Positions 46,148 through 57,648 of a DNA stretch of 64,000 bases are shown here, piece by piece. Below the pieces are notes generated by a model, which was not told the origin of the DNA, did not search any database, and saw only the letters and a list, made by a program, of their open reading frames with translations. How positions within the stretch are numbered: the stretch's first letter is position 1; the number at the start of each line of letters is the position of its first letter. Source of the stretch: Scenedesmus sp. ARA3 (lineage: Eukaryota > Chlorophyta > Chlorophyceae > Sphaeropleales > Scenedesmaceae); contig RWJK01001566.1 in assembly GCA_004335835.1 (NCBI GenBank), positions 1 through 64,000 on the forward strand, given 5' to 3'. Made by a program: the position numbers and the translations under genes.

Positions 46148-49100
46148 TAGACAGACAGACAGACAGACAGAAGCTCTGAGTGAGTGCACAGGCGCACGGC
46201 GCACATAGCTTGCAACAGTTGAGAAGAGCATGCGGCATCTTGCACAGATCCCAGGTGATATCTGCGCGCTGCAGGAGCTGGCACGCTGCTGTTTGTTGGG
46301 TCACCTGGCCCTGAACAGCACAGCTGTCTCGCCCCACACGCTGTGCAATTTCTGCATGAATTATGTCCCACCTGTTACTTGCATGTCCTAACATCTGCCT
46401 CTTACACTGTGCTCACCAGGCGTTTGGCCCTGAACAGCACCGCCATCTCGCCCCACACATAGCCGGCCTCATGCCACCTGCGCAGCTGCAGCACCACCTG
46501 CGAGCCCCAGCATATGAGCACGCACCAGCAAGCGACATCATGTGTCGTTTCAAACCTGCTGATAGCGGTGATGCCCATGCAGCTATGCACACGTCATGGC
46601 AAGCTCTGCAGGTAAGCTGTGTGAGAACCAGTGTGCAGCAGCATTCACTGGGGTGGGGTGGGGTGTGTAAGCTGCTCCTGAGCTGCTCCCAGTAACACGC
46701 TGCGTGCGCCAACCACCTGTCAGGTTACAGCAACTTCACACTGTACCGTGCAGTTCACCCGGTTTGCACAGCTACTTGACACCACCACGGCGGAAACTTG
46801 CAGGAACTTGCAGGAAGCCGGCAGCATCTTGCAGGAAACTTGCAGGAAAACAGCCCACCTGGTCCGCCTCGTCGTACTCATTCCTGGCCTCCATGAGCAC
46901 AACTGTGTCCAGCCTGACAACAGGCTGCCTGCTGCGGCCTGATGCAGCAATGCTGCTCGACAGCCTGCAGCCAGCAGGCACACAACATTGCGTCAACACC
47001 TGCAAATGTTGACTGCTTACAGACACGGTTGATGAGGTTTGACCTGCCCTGCTTGAATGAATGAATAAAGGAGCTACGCGTGGTGTTCACACTGAACACC
47101 CACGTAAGTTGAGGAAGGGGACGTGTGTGGCGATGACGATACCTCATGCGCCTCCACGCCTCCTACCAATTGCCCTGCTTTGTCTAGATATGATGTGTTC
47201 TGCTTATGCTGCACAACGCCACCTGCTTGCCGCGCCACTGCACCAGCTCTGCCACCTGCACGATTGACTCAACACCAATGCGGCTCTATTGCATGAGTGG
47301 AAGTTTGCAGCCCACCGTCCTATGCAGCTGCGGAGTAGCTTGTCACGCACCTGCCGTGCCGCGCAACAGCTATGCCACCTGACAATGGGGTCAACACCAA
47401 TGCGGCTCTTTCTGCATACCTTCTGTTGGGCATTGCAGCCCACAACCCATGCAGCACATGAGCAGCTTATCACGCACCTGCCGTGGCGCCGCACCAGCTC
47501 TGCCACCTGCACAACGGGCTCCCGGCTGCGGTAATTCTCTGACAGCGAGCGTGTGGCAGCAGTGGGGCCGTACAGCTGGGAGAAGCTCTGCACGCAGCAA
47601 GCAGCAAACACACAGCAGTTGTTTCCTCAACTCATCCTCATACGATCCAGCATTTACAGGCAGTGACAGCTGCGCTGACCGGCATAGCTGCAGCAGAGCC
47701 CCAGCAAAGCACTTCGCGCAGCAGGGATGTGATCTGCATGTGACAGCAGAGAGCCTGTGCTCTGTGCACAGCAAGCAAGGGCAGCACAGACAAGCACACC
47801 ATGTGCGCTGCTCTACGCATGCTGCACCCAATCCCCAAGTGCATTGCTTGCGTGATCTCGCGGCACCCGCCCAGAATTACGCGCCCCAAATTGCAAGCAA
47901 CGCTGCATACCTCCGCCAGCAGGGCAGACTTGGCCCCTCGGAAGCCGTAGATGCCCTGGGAATTTGAAAGGCGGCAGCAACAGCAGCAGTGGCAGCGCCA
48001 GCAGGAGTAGCAGCAGCGGCCGGAGCAGCAGCAGGAGCAATGAAGGTCAGCTGCAGCAAGGGCGCCAGCTTCCAGGAGCACAACGCAGGACACAGCCCAC
48101 AGCATGCGCTGTTTGATTATGGAAATGCTGAACAAGGCGGCACCAAACTCTCACTCCAGAGATCTATGCGATGCCTGCAGATGACATTGCAGCCTGCAGC
48201 ACAGGCGGTATGGTGCATCATGCCGTAACAGGTCAGGGTGCCCCGCGGCCCCCCATGAACAGGCAACATAGCAGAGCACAAGTGTTTGAGCCCCCCAGCC
48301 ATGAACAGGCAACACAGCAGGGCCCATGTGATTGGGCCCCCAGCCATGATTAGGCTGCTGCCACCTTGTGCATTGTGATTTGAAGGCAGTCAACCCCACA
48401 CCGTTGGCTACAGCACTCTAGTTTTTTGATACAATCGTCACGTAGCAGTCATGTAACAGTCATGTGACGGAGCTGGCCCCTACCTGGTCCAGGTCTCCCA
48501 CCATGAACAGGCTGCTGCTGGGGCTGGTCAGCCGCTGCACCAGCTCAAACTGGCACAGGCTTGTGCATGTAACAGCCATATGACAGTCATGTAACAGTCA
48601 TGTAAACAGTCATGTAACATGAGACTCACCTGGTCGGGGTCCCCCACCATGAACAGGCTGCTGCTGGGGCTGGTCAGCGCCTGCACCAGCTCAAACTGGC
48701 ACAGGTTGGTGTCCTGCGACTCATCCACAAGCACGTGCCGCCAGCGGCGGTGCACCGCAGCCCTGACCTGCGGCGTTTGCAGGCATCGCAGGGCTACTCT
48801 TGGGTGCAGGAAGCAGCAAAGACGCTGATACAAACAAGCGCAGTGTGCTTGCAGGGCGTTTTATTGCAGTGTTTGTTGGTGTACATTGCAAGGTGCACCT
48901 TTTTCTCCCTACGCGCCACACACATTGCAAACTTCCCATGCCTCACCTCAGTGTTGTTCAGCAGCAGCGCAAGGCAGTGGTGCAGCAGATCATCAAAGTC
49001 CAGCAGCTGCTGCTGCGCCATGCGGGCCACGTACTCGTCATACATGGCAGCGATGCGGCGTGTGATGTTGCTGTTGTCACCACCTGGCAGGCTGCGCCCC

Positions 49101-50950
49101 GCTGCAGCCATCTGTGCAATCAGCTCTGCGCCAGACCGTCTGCAGTTTGGACATCCCAGGGGCGTGTGATCACCCAATTGTATTGGTCACGAGCGCAACT
49201 TGCCGTTGCTATGTCGACATGGTATGTGTGTACGGAGGCGGGTCAAACCACGGGAAATTCAAACCAAGGGGATGCTGCAGCACAGATGCCTTGGCTTGGC
49301 TGCGGCTATCCTTTGTCTTGATTATTTGATGCAGCGCATTGGTTAGCAGCATTGCGCTTCATTCTGAGGCTCTTCTGCAGGCACACAATTCAACATCTTG
49401 CCCTTCATTGTTGCATGATCAGTGTATGTCAGTCACTAGTCAATAACACGCAGGCTCACCGCTCAATGTTCACACAGAAGTTCTTGATGTTGCTGATGTG
49501 CTTGCGGTAGTACGTCACCTCGTCCTTGCCCTTCCGGTCCTGCTGCTCGCCGGCAAAGTAGCCCAGCTCCTTTCTGAACTCTGCGTTCTCAAGGATGGAC
49601 TTGACCATGGCTGCCGCATCTTCTTCGCTCGCCACTTGGAAGTTTGGCAGGTGCGTGTGCTGCCTGTAGTGCCTGCAGGGACGCCACAGCAGCAGCGCGG
49701 AGAGGTGTGATGGCACGTGCGGAAGTTCACAGTGCACCGCGCCGCTGTTTCAACAGCCCGTTGCTCTGCCGCATACAAGCACACGTCTGCATGCCGACTT
49801 TCTCATGTTCCTGCATGAGGCAGGAGATCTTACCCCCCTCCCCCTCCCCCCAACCCACCTCAGCAGGTTGGTGCACAGCGAGTGGAAGGTGCTGGGCCGC
49901 AGCTGGGCAGTTTCTGCCTCACCCAGCAGCTCCTGTAGCCACTAGTGCTCCCTACCCCTCGCACTCCTGCGAGCCGTTCCAAACCTGCGAGCCGCTCCAA
50001 ACCTGCGAGCCGTTCTAAACCTGCGAGCCGTTCTAAACCTGAGGTGACATGCCTTCAATCCTGCCATCTCCCACCCCACACATGTTTACTGGTTCCATTG
50101 CTTGCTGCAGCAGGAGCTGCCCCGCTGTCACTGGTTGCTCCTTACTCCCCCCTCACCTCAGGAGGTTGGTGCACAGCGAGTGGAAGGTGCTGGGCCGCAG
50201 CCGTGCTGTTACTGCCTCACCCTGCAGCTCCTGTAGCCACTAGTGTTTAGTACCACTGTACTCATGCAGGCTGTGGTGACAGGCCTTACAAACCCACCAT
50301 CTACCCACCCGGCACACACCACCTCGTTCCCCCCTTTGCTTCTGCAGCAAGGAGGCAGCCGTCCCCCTGTAAATGTGCATCACGCCTGCCACTCTCCTCA
50401 CCACAGCAGGTTGGCGCACAGCAGGTGGGAGGTGCTGGGCCGCAGCTGGGCAGTTACTGCCTCACCCAGCAGCGCCTGCAGCCACTAGTGCTCCTTTTTA
50501 GTTTTGAGGATTTGACCGACTGGCTATCCACTGCTCGCAACACAGTTCAGATCACTTGCTTGCGTTGAAAGCAGCTTTACACATTACCTGTACCCCTCGC
50601 ACTCCTGCGAGCCGTTCCAAACCTGTGGTGGCATGCCTTCAATCCCGCCACCTCCCACCCCACACATGTTTACTGGTTTCATTGCTTGCTGCAGCAGGAG
50701 CTGTCCCCCTGTCACTGGCTGCTCCTTACTCCACCCTCACCTCAGCAGGTTGGTGCACAGCGAGTGGAAGGTGCTGGGCCGCAGCCGCGCTGTTATTGCT
50801 TCGCCCAGCAGCTCCTGCAGCCTCTGCAGCAGCTCGCCTGCTGCCTTGCGAGTGAAGGTGATGACCAGCAGCGACTCAGGCGCGTGGCCGGAGGCGATGA
50901 GGTGCGCCACTCGGGCTGCAACCACGCGCGTCTTGCCGCTGCCAGGGCCT

Positions 50951-50992
<42 letters not shown>

Positions 50993-51224
50993 AAAAGTTG
51001 GGTTGGTTTGGCTCTTCAGACAGAGGCGGGCAGCAGCGGAGGGCACAGCAGATGGAAGAGGTGGACCGGAGCTTCAGCATGTGTGTTGGGTGGAAATGAC
51101 CACCAGCAGCGACTCGGGCGCGTGGTCGGATGCAATGAGGTGCGCCACGCGCGCTGCAACCACGCGCGTCTTGCCGCTGCCAGGGCCTGCAGCAGGAGCA
51201 GCAGCAGCAGGAGCAGCAGCAGCA

Positions 51225-51259
<35 letters not shown>

Positions 51260-51983
51260 NNNNNNNNNNNNNNNNNNNNNNNNNNNNNNNNNNNNNNNNN
51301 NNNNNNNNNAGCAGCAGCAGCAGCAGCAGCAGCGGCAGCGGCAGCAGCAGCAGCAGCAGCGGCAGCGGCAGCAGCATTCTGCCTGAGGTGTGCCACTTGG
51401 GCTGCAACCGCGCGTCTTGCCGCTGCCAGGGCCTGAAGAAGATGACAAAACACAACGAGTTTGGGGCATTGCTATCTGATGCCAGATCACGACATGTGGC
51501 AGCAGCGCCTGCAGTAGCCAGAGGGGTGCTGCAGCGCATGCGCTGCATTGTTCTTTTTACGCCTGCCTGGGTGAAGCAGAGGCCTGTCGTTGTTTGAACC
51601 GGCAACATTGCACACTGACATCCTCGCATAGCAGTCGACAACGTTCAAGCAACCATGCGCATGCAGTGCTGCCGTCGCCACCATCGCCAGCTGCTGCCGC
51701 AGGCAAGCTACTGCAGCACTAATAGAACGCACCTGCAATGACTGTCAGACCCAACAGACATGTAACACACAGCACAAAGACAGCGGATAACCTATGACAG
51801 CCCACCTGCAATGACTTTTACGTGCTGCTCTGGGCTGAAAGCAGCCAGCTGCTGCTCGCCATTCAGCTGCGCCAGGTATGCTTGCACCGCTGCACGGTGC
51901 TGCTGGTCCAGCGCTGAGGACTGCAGCTGCACGGGGCTACTGCTGCTGCTGCTGGTGGTGCTGGGCTGGTGTTCTACAGGCAG

Positions 51984-52017
<34 letters not shown>

Positions 52018-52529
52018 TCTGCTGGTGCTTTTCTAGTGGTTCTGCTGCTGGTGCGGCGGCTAGGGTTGGGTTGCACAGGCTGCACTGCTGATGCCCCTGA
52101 GCTGCTGCTGGTGCTGCTGCTGCTGCTAGGGCTGCTGGTACCCCTGCTGCTGCGCACCAGACGTTGCGTTATGTCTGGCCGCTGTGTTGCTGCTGCTACG
52201 GTGCCCCTGCGCAACATGGTGCTGCAACTGCTGCTGCTGCTGCCGAAGCCCAGTGCAGGAGCAGAGTACTGCTGCTGCATGCTGTGGTGTAGCAGGCCTT
52301 GGGTCTGGCTGGCACTGCCCAACGTATGGCTGCTGGAGCGTAGCAGCCTGCTGCTGCTGCTGCTGCTGCTTGCAGCAGCACTGTATGCGCTGCTGGCTGC
52401 TGCTGCTGCTGCCACCGACTGTCTGGCATTGCTCAACCTGACAGCAGCTGCACGCAGGGACTGCAGGACCCTGCTGGTGCCACGCCTATGCATGCCCTGT
52501 GTGCTGCTGCTGTCCACTTGCAGTTGCAT
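43167..52529 (-). CDS. UvrD/PcrA/Srs2-like superfamily 1 DNA helicase
   Basis: Thirteen exons: 52529-51806, 50948-50741, 49672-49460, 49139-48947, 48767-48630, 47955-47911, 47587-47478, 46964-46859, 46497-46417, 45749-45545, 45042-44699, 44298-43718, 43329-43167; 3111 nt, 1036 aa, all phases match. Residues 1-205 are Ser/Ala-rich and variable. Helicase motifs follow in order: Walker A AGPGSGKT (K247), Ia ITFTRKAA, II LVDESQDT (D461/E462), III VGDPDQGIYGFRGA, IV SENYRS, V MTMHASKGKEF, VI YVAITRAKE. These 3'-5' helicases unwind DNA in repair and remove recombinase filaments. The 2B region carries Ser/Ala-rich insertions. Nearly every intron holds echoes of neighbouring exon edges. The C-terminus lies in a duplicated block, so the last residues could differ. 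Confidence 0.85.
44457..44605. repeat. Two echoes of helicase exon 11 donor edge
   Basis: Copies at about 44457-44510 and 44568-44605 match 44695-44755 (VSRPEEVLE plus donor). Both keep a bottom-strand GTGAG donor. Confidence 0.75.
45355..45482. repeat. Two echoes of helicase exon 10 donor edge
   Basis: Copies at about 45355-45395 and 45450-45482 match 45539-45570 (VPLMSGLG plus GTGAGC donor). The sequence between copies is also repeated. Confidence 0.8.
45798..45986. repeat. Two echoes of helicase exon 10 acceptor edge
   Basis: Copies at about 45798-45875 and 45920-45986 match 45690-45765 (EVYKKAIAAGVPCHLWSR) in tandem. The first keeps the CACCTAG acceptor and would encode nearly the same residues. 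The intervening CAG runs are copied too. Confidence 0.85.
45990..46171. repeat. Compound tetranucleotide microsatellite (CAGA/CCGA/CAGG)n
   Basis: About 180 bp of 4-bp units switching between CAGA, CCGA and CAGG blocks inside the helicase intron between exons 9 and 10. Confidence 0.95.
46300..46345. repeat. Echo of helicase exon 9 donor edge
   Basis: Resembles 46413-46460 (GEMAVLFRAKRL plus donor), with a small deletion at the former splice site. Confidence 0.6.
47052..47170 (-). repeat. Dispersed repeat, copy 2
   Basis: Reverse complement of 21357-21471, lying in the helicase intron between exons 7 and 8. It lacks the inverted arms that flank copy 1. Confidence 0.8.
47216..47400. repeat. 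Two echoes of helicase exon 7 donor edge
   Basis: Copies at about 47216-47270 and 47342-47400 resemble 47470-47530 (VVQVAELVRRHG plus donor). Flanking intron sequence is duplicated as well, showing a repeat period of about 125 bp. Confidence 0.75.
48482..48560. repeat. Echo of helicase exon 5 donor edge (motif III)
   Basis: About 75 bp match 48630-48705 and would encode CQFELVQRLTSPSSSLFMVGD followed by a consensus donor. Weaker remnants are near 48245-48355. Confidence 0.8.
49857..50490. repeat. Three echoes of helicase exon 2 donor edge
   Basis: Copies at about 49857-49940, 50157-50240 and 50404-50490 match 50741-50825 (ARLRPSTFHSLCTNLLR plus GTGAGG donor). The spacing is 250-340 bp, and intron segments between them (for example the GCGAGCCGTTC runs) are repeated too. 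Confidence 0.85.
51085..51440. repeat. Two echoes of helicase exon 2 acceptor edge (Walker A)
   Basis: Copies at about 51100-51188 and 51390-51432 repeat the exon start at 50880-50948. The first preserves GPGSGKTRVVAARVAHLIAS and most of the next motif. The second is deleted and out of frame. A 50-N gap lies between them. Confidence 0.85.
51260..51309. other. Assembly gap (50 N)
   Basis: Fifty undetermined bases inside a CAG/GCA repeat, flanked by Walker A echoes. Fifty is a typical placeholder length, so the real size is unknown. Confidence 0.95.
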
Positions 52530-53061
52530 GTTGCCTCAACAGCTCCAGTGTCGCTGAATGAGCTGCTGCGGCTACAGGTGTCAGCAGTAGCTGCTGCTGC
52601 AGTTCATGTCAACAGCCACCAGGACCGTCACATGGTCTCTTGTGTGGCTCGGTGTAGAGCGATACCAGCTTTATATCCAAAGTACTATGATTGGTTCTCT
52701 TTTCAGCGATGTGCAGGCAGAGACCGTGCACCCCAGAACAAATGCAGACACAGGGGCAAGCAACTTCACTCAAGCTTGGCACAGCAGGGGCGTTCCTTGC
52801 ATTTCACACTTGCTTTTAAGTGTACAAGCAACGCTCTTTACGGCAAATGCATGATCTTGACTTCGGCAGTTTGCAAATCTGGCCAGGCTGTCATTTCACG
52901 TTGGACTTCCGCTTCAGTGTGCCTGAACTTTTTCCGAGCTCTGCCCCTGCTAGATCCAAACGCTTTCATTATTCAAAACGTTTTGGTGTTCGCTTGCAGC
53001 TCAAACCTATCAAGTATCGCTTTGGTGACCTGTCAATCAGTTGCCCAATACACCCCTCACG
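52530..53061. promoter_or_regulatory. Divergent promoter, helicase / LFO1-like
   Basis: 532 bp between the helicase start (bottom strand) and the LFO1-like start (top strand). No exon. A TTTATATCC stretch near 52671 is the only TATA-like candidate seen. Confidence 0.4.
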
Positions 53062-54715
53062 ATGCTGTCCTCGAGCCTGAGCACGCGGGTCGCAGCAGCG
53101 CCACGCAATCGTGGCAGCAGATATGCCTTCAGGGCTTCAGCAGCAGTGAGTTCATGCGTGCAGCTACAGTCCGTGGTGCTGCTGCAACCCTCAGGGTCTG
53201 CTGCTGCAGCAGAGTGATCCACGTGCTGGTATGTTTGCAGGAAGCCCCAGCAGCCCAAAAGACATGCTTCATTGCAATGAACGTGTTCAAGGTGGGAGGT
53301 TGCGAGAGTATGTCTTGCCTTCTGTATGAGATGCAGTACAGCAGCAGCTGCAACTGCGTGACGCAGCCAAGCAATTGCAGCACTGGCAGCATCAGCATCT
53401 GCTGATTGCACACATGCAGCCGCTCTGTAGATGCTAATACAGTCTGCAGCATGTGGTGGGCACCTTGCAACCAGCGGCTGCATGGGCTGCCAGCTGCACT
53501 GCATTTTGAAAGGTGTGCAGCAAACACTTCCGCAAGCTCTGCCAGCAGCCTCTCATTCCAGCTAGCCATGCAGATCATACTGCACTCACTACTTGCATTC
53601 AACAGTCTCCTGCAACCATTGATTTGCTGCAATCGACTGGCCTCCTGCAGGTGAAGCCGGAGTGTGCAGAGGACTTTGAAAATGTGTGGAAGAACCGCGA
53701 GTCGCACCTGAAGGAGATGCCTGGCTTTGTGCGCTTTGCGCTGCTCAAATGTGAGTGCCACAGCAGTATGCTGTAGTCTTCCCACAGCAGCTGGCATCAA
53801 TCCAACCTGCATGTGTCAGCACGCAGCTGCTGCACCTGCTGGCTGCAGTTCGGGTTGCTGTAAGCACCTGCAGGAGATGCCTGGCTTTGTGCGCTTTGCA
53901 CTGCTCAAATGTGAGTGCCCACAGCAGTCGGCGCAGTCTTCCCACAGCAGCTGGCATCAAGCTAGCTTCCATGTGTCAGCATGCAGTTGCTGCACCTGCT
54001 GGCAGCAGTTCGGGTTGCTGTGTCAGCCACAGATGCTGGTGGGCGCATTATGCCACGCCAGCAGTGCATTTGCCGCAGCAGCAATGCCCCAAGGTCACTT
54101 GCAGCGTGGTGCTGGGGCTGTAGCAGCAGTCAAGGGTGCTCATGTGCCCTGCGGCCGCCGCTGCTGCTGCCATAGGCTCCGGCTTCCCTAACTAAGTGCA
54201 TCTCGCAGTCCACCTGGGAGAGCGGACTTGCAGCAGTTCCGTGGAATTAGGCAGATTCAAGGGATCCTTGTCACGGTGCTGCTGCTTCTGCTGCCGCCTC
54301 AGACTCTCACGTGCCCAACAAGTGTATCTTGCAGTCCCAATCCATTTGGTACACCAGACGCATTCAGAAACGATAATCTCGTATCTGTATTGCCGCTGCC
54401 GCTGCTGCAGGCTCCAACGTTCCCAACAAGTACATCTCTCAGTCCACCTGGGAGAGCGAGACGTTGACAAACCAATGACCTCAGGTGTGTAGTGCCGCCG
54501 CTGCTGCAGGCTCCAACGTGCCCAACAAGTACATCTCCCAGTCCACCTGGGAGAGCGAGGAGGCCTTCCGCGGCTGGACGCAGAGCCAGCAGTTCAGCAA
54601 AGCACACGGTGAGGCAGATAAGGACAAGGGCGGCAGCAAGCGGCCCAATGTGGGGGCCATGCTTGAGGGGCCGCCTGCACCCGAGTTCTTCAGCAGCGTG
54701 ACCATGACAGAGTAG
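53062..54715 (+). CDS. LFO1: LFO1-like IsdG-family heme oxygenase (ABM domain)
   Basis: Four exons, 53062-53145, 53241-53291, 53651-53750, 54510-54715; 441 nt, 146 aa. The first 28 residues (MLSSSLSTRVAAAPRNRGSR...) are Ser/Ala/Arg-rich without acids, like an algal organelle transit peptide. The rest is an ABM fold: CFIAMNVFKV, FENVWKNRESHLKEMPGF, KYISQSTWESEEAFRGW, SQQFSKAH. The Asn-Trp-His triad of IsdG-type heme oxygenases is present as N42, W101 and H111, with the usual 10-residue W-H spacing. Chlamydomonas LFO1 is a characterised IsdG-family heme oxygenase linked to iron nutrition; the same reaction is inferred here. The introns before and after exon 3 hold repeated copies of exon edges. 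TGTAAC at 55585-55590 is a likely polyadenylation signal. Confidence 0.82.
53868..53925. repeat. Echo of LFO1 exon 3 donor edge
   Basis: About 55 bp match 53713-53765 (EMPGFVRFALLK plus GTGAGTGCC). About 90 bp of following intron are duplicated as well, so this is a tandem copy of roughly 160 bp. Confidence 0.85.
54165..54460. repeat. Three echoes of LFO1 exon 4 acceptor edge
   Basis: Copies at about 54165-54235, 54290-54345 and 54395-54460 resemble 54497-54560 (CTGCAG then SNVPNKYISQSTWESE). The one nearest the true exon is the most similar and keeps the acceptor; the others carry stops or indels. Confidence 0.85.
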
Positions 54716-54806
54716 TCAGAGGCCAGGACATCTGGCCAGTATGACAGAGTCACTCTGTCTGACTACGGTAGTCAGAGGCCAGGACATCTGGCCAGTATGA
54801 CAGAGT
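54713..54806 (+). repeat. Tandem repeat across LFO1 stop codon
   Basis: A 38-bp sequence beginning with the TAG stop (54713-54750) recurs exactly at 54769-54806, a 56-bp period. Confidence 0.85.
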
Positions 54807-55064
54807 AGTTGACATAGTCAGAGGGCAGGACACTGTCCAGTCCAGGCTGGCCAGTTTTGGAAGCCGATGATGGGCTCATGGGGCAGAGGGAGCAGCCACA
54901 AGTCAGGATCGAATGACAGCAGTGTTGGATGCTCTCATCGTGTCATGACAGAGGAGCGGTGGTTGTCAACCAGTGGCTTGGCAGCAGCCGCAGGATGCGC
55001 CACACCGACTGCTGCAGTTTGCTTCGGGTGCCATCCTGGAGGCGCCAGCGGCCCCAGACTTTGG

Positions 55065-55110
55065 GGAACTCGGAGTTCTTCAGCAATGTGTCGATGACAG
55101 AGTAGGGGAT
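55065..55110 (+). repeat. Echo of LFO1 terminal codons in 3' UTR
   Basis: Resembles 54675-54715 and would encode EFFSNVSMTE then a stop. It lies about 390 bp downstream in the trailer. Confidence 0.7.
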
Positions 55111-55584
55111 GCAGATGTCTTCACAGTTTGCGTATTGGAGAGGCAGTGACAGGCTCATAGGGTACAGAGAGCATCCCAGAGCAGAATGTACTATCAGCAG
55201 TGATGGATGACAGAGCAGAGGTGTACATGTAGGTGTACCATGGTAGGGTGGGGTAGGGTGGTAGGGTGCCGACAAGTCGGCGTGGCAGTTGGACGAGGGA
55301 AGCGGCACACTGGCAGCTACAGAGGGCAGTGGCTTCAAGCCGCATGCAGCGAGCAGCAGGAGAGAGCCCATGCCTGATGCAGCAGCCGAGCATGTGCTGT
55401 GCAAAGCACGCCAAGCAGAGCATCATGTTGTTGTCCTGTATGCCAGGAGTCGGAGTGTAAACCAGGGGCCACTGGTTGTGTGGCTGGATGCTGTGCTTGT
55501 GCCATGCACGCTGCTGCGGTAGCTGCGATTGCAATTGTCTGTACATTATCATTGTTGCGCAGGCACGTATCGTCCATCATGATG

Positions 55585-55590
55585 TGTAAC
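55585..55590 (+). terminator. TGTAAC polyadenylation signal, LFO1-like gene
   Basis: First TGTAAC downstream of the stop, about 870 nt away. TGTAAA at about 55456 is an alternative. Confidence 0.4.
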
Positions 55591-55599
55591 AAGCAGCAG

Positions 55600-57380
55600 C
55601 AGCAGCAGCAGCAGAACGGACTTTGGCTGGGGCTGCTAACATGCTGTGCGGGTGCAGCAGCTCGAGCCAGATGAGCATGCTGCACCTGCTGCGGTGCACA
55701 TTGAAGCTGTGCTGCTGTCACCAGCCCAACTGCAGCTGCCACATGTTTTCCTACAGCAGCCACAGCGCAGCCTGATCAGTACATGCTGCCGCTGCTGTGC
55801 TCCCAAGGTTGCCTTGGGCAGCTGCGCTGCTAGGTGTAGTGCCGCTGCTTTGGCTGCTCGCCGCCAGCTGCAGTTATCCTGCTGTGGCTGTGTTGGCTGT
55901 ACCAGGTACCCCTGTCACCTGCAGTCAACATCACGCAACAGCAGACAGTGCTCAGAATCCGGTCTTGCCAGATCTGCAGCTATAAGCCGCTGCAACGCAT
56001 GCATACTTCTGCCCGGATGCGCAGTAGGTGCAGGTGTGCAGCAGTGCAGATGTCGGCATGCAGTTCAAGGCATGCAGCACTGAACGAGCTGCAGGCCAAA
56101 ACCCAAGCGTGCCGGGTACTGTTGCTCCAATCGGAAGCCGAGGGGCCCACTGCAGAGAGCCAATCAGCCCTAGTTGGAGCACACTGCTGAGCAGTATCTA
56201 CTGCTGCTGATGCTGTTCTGCGCCGGACCAGCTGATCTGCGGCAGCACGCAGCCGAGAAGTTTCTCACCATTATGAGTTGCCAAATGATAGCGGTGACGC
56301 TGAAGCAGCGCCGAAGACGCCGATGAACAGAGGCCGAGGCGGCTGCAGGTGCAGCTGCAGGCGCCCTGAGCGATGATTCTGGTAATGACGCGTTCAGTAT
56401 CGTTCAGCATTTTCCTGCTTCGCAATGCCACGCTTTCAAATGCAACGTGACGTCTGCAACGAATGCCCTAAGACCTGCACCCTTTCTAACATTCCAGGTG
56501 TCACCTCGTCAGCGCACTGCAAGCAGCTTTTACCTGGCTCAACAGCCGGCAACACGTGTGTATGCCTCTCACCGACGACGCCTGGTGCCACACATGGTGA
56601 ACACACAACAGCACAACACAACCACTGTCTGTCAGCAAGCACTGCACAACTGTCTCAACCAAGCCTTGTCAACGGCAATTTGGCTGCACTGTCGTCGAGA
56701 TGCACCACACGTATCTTGCAAATGCATGTGCCGATGTGACGCGTGCATGTGATTGAAATGATACTACGCATAAACACCATGGAGGGACACACATGCTGGA
56801 AATTTAGACAAGTCAGCGTGGAGGTCCCAAAATGCTGCTTCAGATTTGCAGCTGGCGTACAAAGCACACACGGGACATGCAGCAACTTTCAACTCAGACA
56901 AGTATCAATTAACTTCCGTACTGCGCTGCGATGCATCCGCAACATCAATTGCATGTCTGCAGGTAGGGGTGGCACACAGAGGGCCGCCAAGTCCCCAGTC
57001 AGACCTGCAGCCCCCAACATACAAACAATGCTGCTCTGCACATGCTCATGCAACCAATCTGCACAAGCAATAGGGCATTGCGCCAGCACAAGTGGCGCAA
57101 TTGCCTGCTACGGTTTGTTGCTGGATTGACCCTGCTTTGCTGCAAGCAACACACCCTGCTCTGCTGCAAGCATGCAACTCACCACAACCTAGGTCTCAAG
57201 TAACAGAAAAATTGAACCTCCGCCCTATTGAACCTCTGCCCTGCAGCCTGCTGGTTGTATCACCAGCAACTACAGTCACAGCACAAACAGCTCTGCCGTG
57301 CACCAACAGACATAGGTGGGCATCTGATGCTGGCAACATCTCAAACCAACAACGCCAAACCTTGTTGCGTTGACATGCCA
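55600..57380. other. Intergenic, no gene recognised
   Basis: Short open frames only. From about 56400 the top strand is A+C-rich, suggesting overlap with the HPPD trailer on the bottom strand. Confidence 0.35.
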
Positions 57381-57381
57381 G

Positions 57382-57387
57382 CTTACA
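57382..57387 (-). terminator. TGTAAG polyadenylation signal, HPPD
   Basis: CTTACA on the top strand about 260 nt past the HPPD stop. The stop codon itself also sits in a TGTAAC (57648-57653). Confidence 0.4.
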
Positions 57388-57648
57388 GCCAGCACAAGCC
57401 ACAGGCTGGCGTTGTCCCTAACAGCTGTGTGCATTGCAGCACGTACATCAGATGATGCTACAGGTACCAGAAGCCATAAGCACTGCAGCAGGTGACGGAC
57501 CATCACCATCTGCGCACCGCTCAGGCTGCCCTGCAACATACCATGCCGCTGTACCAGACCTCTCTGCCCTGGCTGCAGGCGTCGCACTGCATCTCTTGAC
57601 AGCAATTGCACCTGCAGAGAGCGCTGTCTGCATCAACTGCTGCGGCCG

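Noticed and set aside
46001..46171. Possible CRISPR-like array
   Set aside because: Units are 4 bp with no spacers; it is a microsatellite.
45744..46371. Long cysteine-rich bottom-strand frame (LSVCLSVC...) and top-strand RQTDRQTD frame
   Set aside because: Both are translations of the CAGA-type tetranucleotide microsatellite in a helicase intron.
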